DNA of 17,983 nucleotides from Caldithrix sp. (GTDB lineage Bacteria; KSB1; UBA2214; DYKH01): assembly GCA_020722685.1 (NCBI GenBank), contig DYKH01000107.1, positions 1 to 17,983 of the forward strand, written 5' to 3'. Position 1 is the first letter of the stretch. Each line of letters begins with the position of its first letter. The notes under the pieces were generated by a model. The model was not told where the DNA came from. It saw only the letters and a list, made by a program, of their open reading frames with translations, and did not search any database. The position numbers were made by a program, and so were the translations under genes. Positions 14,921 to 17,983 of this stretch are shown here, in pieces.

Positions 14921-17734
14921 TCATGGTGTTGAAAGTTTGAGCATCACTGCAGTGATCGGAGCCACCGTTGCCTTTGTTCCTGAAATCTGAATACCGCTCG
15001 GCCTTAAGATGCCTTTGAGCGAGGCTTGCTCTGCATCTACCAGCACCATTGCCTTGGATAGATCGATGCCGACATCAAACTCCATGCTGGTATCGAAATT
15101 TGCATTTACCAGCATCACAAGGATCGTGCCTCTGTAGTCTACCGTCCACCCCATCGAGAGCTGATCGGCATGCGGTATCTGTTTCATTGCGCTGGAAATA
15201 GTGGCAGCATCGCCGATGTGCAATCCAGGCTCCGCTTTACGAATCTCGATGAGCCCTTTTACCCATTCCGCCATGGCCGCATACTCAGAAGGCACTGCCC
15301 AGGGGAACTGGTTGATGTCATCAGATGCATCATAGCTGTTGTGCACATATGCTCCGATTACTTCGCTTGTCGAATTGAGCTTGGGCTTGCTCCTACCACG
15401 TTCACAGCCTCCATGCAAGAAAGCAATCGGTTGGCCTGTCAGAACAAAGAAATTCGCCAATTTGGCGCGTGCGGCGATCTCCGCCCTCTCTTCAGGATAT
15501 TTCGGTGAAAGTCCCACATTGAATGCAATATTGTCCGCGAGCGTAAGGTTGTCATGAGCAGACACATAATTCATCGAATCACCAGGCTGGTCAGCCCTGT
15601 AATAGAGCATCGGCCTACCGGCAAGATTGTTGAATACAAGCGATGTATTCACCGGGCGGCCGGTCACCAGGCCTTTTGTTTTATCATTCAACCCCCCACC
15701 CTTCAGAATGTCGCGGAATTCATCATTGAACACCGAAACCTCATTGGTCTGTGTCATATAGTCCTGGCTCATTACCGTGAGGGCAGGTCCATGATACATC
15801 TTCCATCCTTCTCCTTCAAAAAGAATATCTTCTTTGCCCGGTATCGTAGAAATGGCCTGGCGTGCCTTGAGAAGAGTATTCACATCGATGAGGCCCATAA
15901 GATCGAAACGGAAACCGTCAACCTTATATTCGTCCGCAAGATAATAGAGCGAGTCTCGAATAAGTCGGCTGGCCATCTTTCGTTCAGTTGCGACATCGTT
16001 TCCACAGCCGGAATTATTTGTCAGATTCCCCTTTGCATCACGGCGGTAGTAGTAGCCCGGCACAATATCATCCAGAATCGATGGTGTTGCAGTATGGTTA
16101 TAGACGACATCGAGAATGACACCCATGCCAGCTTTGTGTATTTCCTTGATGAGGGTTTTGAGCTCCCTCATGCGTGCATATGGGTCTCTGGGATTGCTCG
16201 AGAACCAGCCCTCAGGCGTGAAGTAGTTGTGAGGATCATAGCCCCAATTGTAATTATTGTTATTCGCCCGTCCTGTTGCTTCGTAGGCAGTTTCGAGCTC
16301 ATTGTTATAATAAAAATTGAGTATTGGCATAAGTTGAATGTGGGTAACGCCGAGCTCCTTAAGATACGGTAATTTTTCGATAAACGCGAGATATGACCCA
16401 GGCCGGGCTTTTGTGCCTGCATCAGGAGCAATAGTAAAATCACGCACCGAAATTTCGTAGATAATTGCGTCTTCACGTTTTTCTAGGCGGTAATCGGTGT
16501 ACCCTTGCCATCCAACCTCAGGCTGGGCTTTTGCAAGATCGACTATAGCACCGCGCCCAGGCCCTTGCCCCGTGAATGCATCCATGCTCACTGCATATGG
16601 ATCAAGCACGATATTTTCTTTATTGCCAAAAAACACCGAATATTCATAGAAAAAACCATCCGGATCGGCGCTGTCGAAAGTCCCCTGCCACACACCTGTC
16701 GTTGGATCTTTGACAAGATCGAGGCTATAATCGGCGATAGGGGCCAAACTGTTCCTATATAGGCGGGCAGTTACGCGGCTTGCAAAGGGACTCCAGAGGC
16801 GGAACTCGACAGCCTTGCGGGCGGCATCATAGAGTGCGCCTAATTTGAATCCTTCTGGCGGCACAATGGTGTCGGCCATCGTCGCAGCAAGCCCGGATGT
16901 ATTCACGGTTGTCGGAGCAAGAAAAGAAGGATGAACCACCTCAATCGCCCTGTCGAGGCGTACCTCTTCACCTAGCGCCAATTTTACTCTTCGCGCGTAA
17001 TTGTTCTTGCGATTTGATGGATCGGCATTGTTTACCGCATCGAGGACCGCAATCTCACCGGAACCATCAGCATACCGAACTGAGAAACCGCTTGAACCAG
17101 GCTCTAGAGAGAGCCCATATCGGCCCGAAAGGTCGATGACAATTTCATTCGGTGAGACAAGACGGGCTGCCTCGATGCTTGGCACATAGTTCCCATAACG
17201 GTATGTTTTCTGATCGCCCTGGAACACCACCCATTCATTGCCAGCACGCATATCGATAATCCGATCTTGATCTCCATCTTTTTCCCATGCTGAATCTTTT
17301 CGTGGAATAATACCAAACATACCGCCCGATCCAATCACATTAACTCCAAAAGTTGACCCATCTTTTTTAAATCTAAGATATCCGACATTGCCAACCACCT
17401 GCAAATTCTTTGTTTTTTCCCATACCAAAGCACCATCGCCTCCTGGAATCGCCCAAAGCCAAAAGCCCCAGGGTTCGTAATTGCCATCATTCCGGTAGTA
17501 GTAGATCACTACTTCATCGGAAGCGGGCTTCAGAGCATCGTGAGCCGGCACAATAAATTGCATTTTGGGATTTCCCATATTTTCGATCGTGCCCGGTTCG
17601 ACTGTTTGATAACTTGCCAGGGGGCTGGATGCCTCAATTTTAGGCTGAAACGCGCATGCAGCCAGTATCAGCGCTCCAATACCGGCTACTATGGCCAATC
17701 TTATTTTTTGCTTCCTTATTCCTTGCGTGTTCAT
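14921..17734 (-). CDS. Lipoprotein type I pullulanase (CBM41-CBM48-GH13_14)
   Basis: This 937-residue enzyme hydrolyses alpha-1,6 bonds in pullulan and branched starch. I place the start at ATG 17734: it has AAGGAGGAG just upstream and gives a clear type II signal peptide with lipobox LAAC (Cys27). A frame extending to 17857 has no such support. Domains in order: CBM41 (about 57-155, with VIYYYRNDGNYEPWGFWLW), a middle beta region, CBM48 (about 300-390, FKLGALYD...VEFRLWSPFASRV) and the GH13 barrel. The barrel has YNWGYDP, the known pullulanase type I motif, DVVYNHT (about 541), GFRFDLMG (nucleophile about D611), FEGEGW (acid/base about E642) and SAHDN (about D728), then a C-terminal beta domain. 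It is membrane-anchored by lipid, probably at the cell surface or in the periplasm. It has its own promoter and perfect operator. Confidence 0.94.
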   Translation of the reverse strand: MNTQGIRKQKIRLAIVAGIGALILAACAFQPKIEASSPLASYQTVEPGTIENMGNPKMQFIVPAHDALKPASDEVVIYYYRNDGNYEPWGFWLWAIPGGDGALVWEKTKNLQVVGNVGYLRFKKDGSTFGVNVIGSGGMFGIIPRKDSAWEKDGDQDRIIDMRAGNEWVVFQGDQKTYRYGNYVPSIEAARLVSPNEIVIDLSGRYGLSLEPGSSGFSVRYADGSGEIAVLDAVNNADPSNRKNNYARRVKLALGEEVRLDRAIEVVHPSFLAPTTVNTSGLAATMADTIVPPEGFKLGALYDAARKAVEFRLWSPFASRVTARLYRNSLAPIADYSLDLVKDPTTGVWQGTFDSADPDGFFYEYSVFFGNKENIVLDPYAVSMDAFTGQGPGRGAIVDLAKAQPEVGWQGYTDYRLEKREDAIIYEISVRDFTIAPDAGTKARPGSYLAFIEKLPYLKELGVTHIQLMPILNFYYNNELETAYEATGRANNNNYNWGYDPHNYFTPEGWFSSNPRDPYARMRELKTLIKEIHKAGMGVILDVVYNHTATPSILDDIVPGYYYRRDAKGNLTNNSGCGNDVATERKMASRLIRDSLYYLADEYKVDGFRFDLMGLIDVNTLLKARQAISTIPGKEDILFEGEGWKMYHGPALTVMSQDYMTQTNEVSVFNDEFRDILKGGGLNDKTKGLVTGRPVNTSLVFNNLAGRPMLYYRADQPGDSMNYVSAHDNLTLADNIAFNVGLSPKYPEERAEIAARAKLANFFVLTGQPIAFLHGGCERGRSKPKLNSTSEVIGAYVHNSYDASDDINQFPWAVPSEYAAMAEWVKGLIEIRKAEPGLHIGDAATISSAMKQIPHADQLSMGWTVDYRGTILVMLVNANFDTSMEFDVGIDLSKAMVLVDAEQASLKGILRPSGIQISGTKATVAPITAVMLKLSTP

Positions 17735-17807
17735 CAGCTCCTCCTTATTCCAAAATTCATTCTGTCGCTTTGTGCGATAGGAACCGCCACAATAATATTC
17801 TGCTGGT

Positions 17808-17821
17808 ATAAACCGGTTTAT
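17808..17821. promoter_or_regulatory. Perfect palindromic LacI-type operator before the pullulanase gene
   Basis: ATAAACCGGTTTAT is a perfect 14-bp palindrome centred on CG at 17814-17815. It is the best copy of the motif in the window. It lies 14.5 nt downstream of the predicted -10 box and well upstream of the ribosome binding site at about 17740. Confidence 0.72.
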
Positions 17822-17828
17822 CAAATAT

Positions 17829-17857
17829 TTCATATCACAGCTGTGAGCTGGATACAA
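17829..17857 (-). promoter_or_regulatory. Predicted promoter of the pullulanase gene
   Basis: On the minus strand, -35 TTGTAT (17857-17852), 17-bp spacer, -10 TATGAA (17834-17829). The spacer contains a perfect 12-bp palindrome, TCACAGCTGTGA (17835-17846), whose role is unknown. The implied 5' leader is about 90 nt. Confidence 0.5.
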
Positions 17858-17878
17858 GCGCCTTGATGGCTTTATAAT
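17849..17878 (+). promoter_or_regulatory. Predicted promoter of the gene starting at the right edge
   Basis: A perfect -10 TATAAT (17873-17878) has a weak -35 TGGATA (17849-17854) 18 bp upstream. A degenerate operator-like AAAACCGATCAA (17893-17904, CG at 17898-17899) follows, its centre 20.5 nt downstream, farther than at the other promoters. A second possible -10, TACAAT, lies at 17953-17958. The promoter overlaps the divergent pullulanase promoter. Confidence 0.4.
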
Positions 17879-17972
17879 TAGTTTTGAGATGGAAAACCGA
17901 TCAATGCAGGCAAAGCGCCCTTTGTTTTGTGACCCTCGATGCGGTGACTAGATACAATTAAGGAGACAAAAA

Positions 17973-17983
17973 ATGGAAGCGAC
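17973..17983 (+). CDS. Start of a plus-strand gene, truncated by the window
   Basis: Only ATG GAA GCG AC is visible (Met-Glu-Ala-Thr). It is supported by AAGGAGA 6 nt upstream and a TATAAT-type promoter at 17873-17878. The product cannot be recognised. Position beside operator-controlled glucan genes makes a LacI-family regulator or another glucan gene plausible, but nothing in four residues shows it. Confidence 0.5.

Noticed and set aside
17835..17846. TCACAGCTGTGA as a CRP binding site
   Set aside because: CRP sites have TGTGA first and TCACA second with a 6-bp spacer. Here the half-sites are in the opposite order with a 2-bp spacer.
17735..17857. N-terminal extension of the pullulanase to an upstream ATG at 17857
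   Set aside because: It would place 41 residues before a clear lipoprotein signal peptide and would run through the operator and promoter. ATG 17734 has a strong AAGGAGGAG site.
1..17983. CRISPR arrays, tRNA or rRNA genes, phage genes
   Set aside because: I saw no regularly spaced repeats, tRNA-like cloverleaf or rRNA sequence, and no phage structural or integrase genes.

Overview
The window is an alpha-glucan (starch, pullulan, glycogen) capture and degradation locus from a diderm bacterium. It encodes an outer-membrane-type beta-barrel protein, two lipobox lipoproteins and a periplasmic-type binding-protein transporter. The overall style (maltose genes mixed with surface lipoproteins, mid GC content) suggests a spirochaete. 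That is an inference from gene style; no rRNA or other phylogenetic marker is present.

Left edge (1-736): the first residues of a minus-strand gene resembling the 16S rRNA methyltransferase RsmD run off the window. Next to it lies the decayed right end of an IS21-family element (IstB C-terminal remnant plus terminal repeats). An intrinsic terminator closes the minus-strand gene cluster that follows.

Minus-strand cluster (737-5276), in transcription order: a cytoplasmic GH13_20-type cyclomaltodextrinase/neopullulanase with an MPKLN motif; an outer-membrane-type protein in which a CBM48/AMPK-beta-like glycogen-binding module precedes a probable beta-barrel; and a lipoprotein with a faint SusE/SusF-like pattern. 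The barrel gene has its own strong promoter (TTTACA-17 bp-TATAAT).

Plus-strand operon (5399-10650): malE-like binding protein, two tandem hairpins, malF-like permease with an unusual long N-terminal region, malG-like permease, and a DUF1189 (YvdJ/MalA-like) membrane protein. The last three overlap by 4 nt each. There is no transporter ATPase gene in the window.

Right part (10640-17734): a secreted GH13_36-type alpha-amylase (minus, MPDLN motif) converges on and overlaps the DUF1189 gene. A cytoplasmic GH133-like debranching enzyme (plus) is divergent from the amylase. A lipoprotein type I pullulanase (minus, CBM41-CBM48-GH13_14) converges on the debranching gene with a 2-bp gap. A further plus-strand gene just begins at the right edge.

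The transcription starts are tied together by a CG-centred palindrome close to TAAACCGGTTTA, typical of LacI-family operators. In four predicted promoters its centre lies 13.5-15.5 nt downstream of the -10 box. A coherent model: surface or periplasmic pullulanase and amylase cut the polymer, the CBM48-barrel protein and the lipoprotein bind glucan and pass it through the outer membrane, MalE/MalFG (with an ATPase encoded elsewhere) import maltodextrins, and the cytoplasmic neopullulanase and debranching enzyme finish the degradation, all under one repressor. This is a functional analogue of the Bacteroides Sus system built from different parts.
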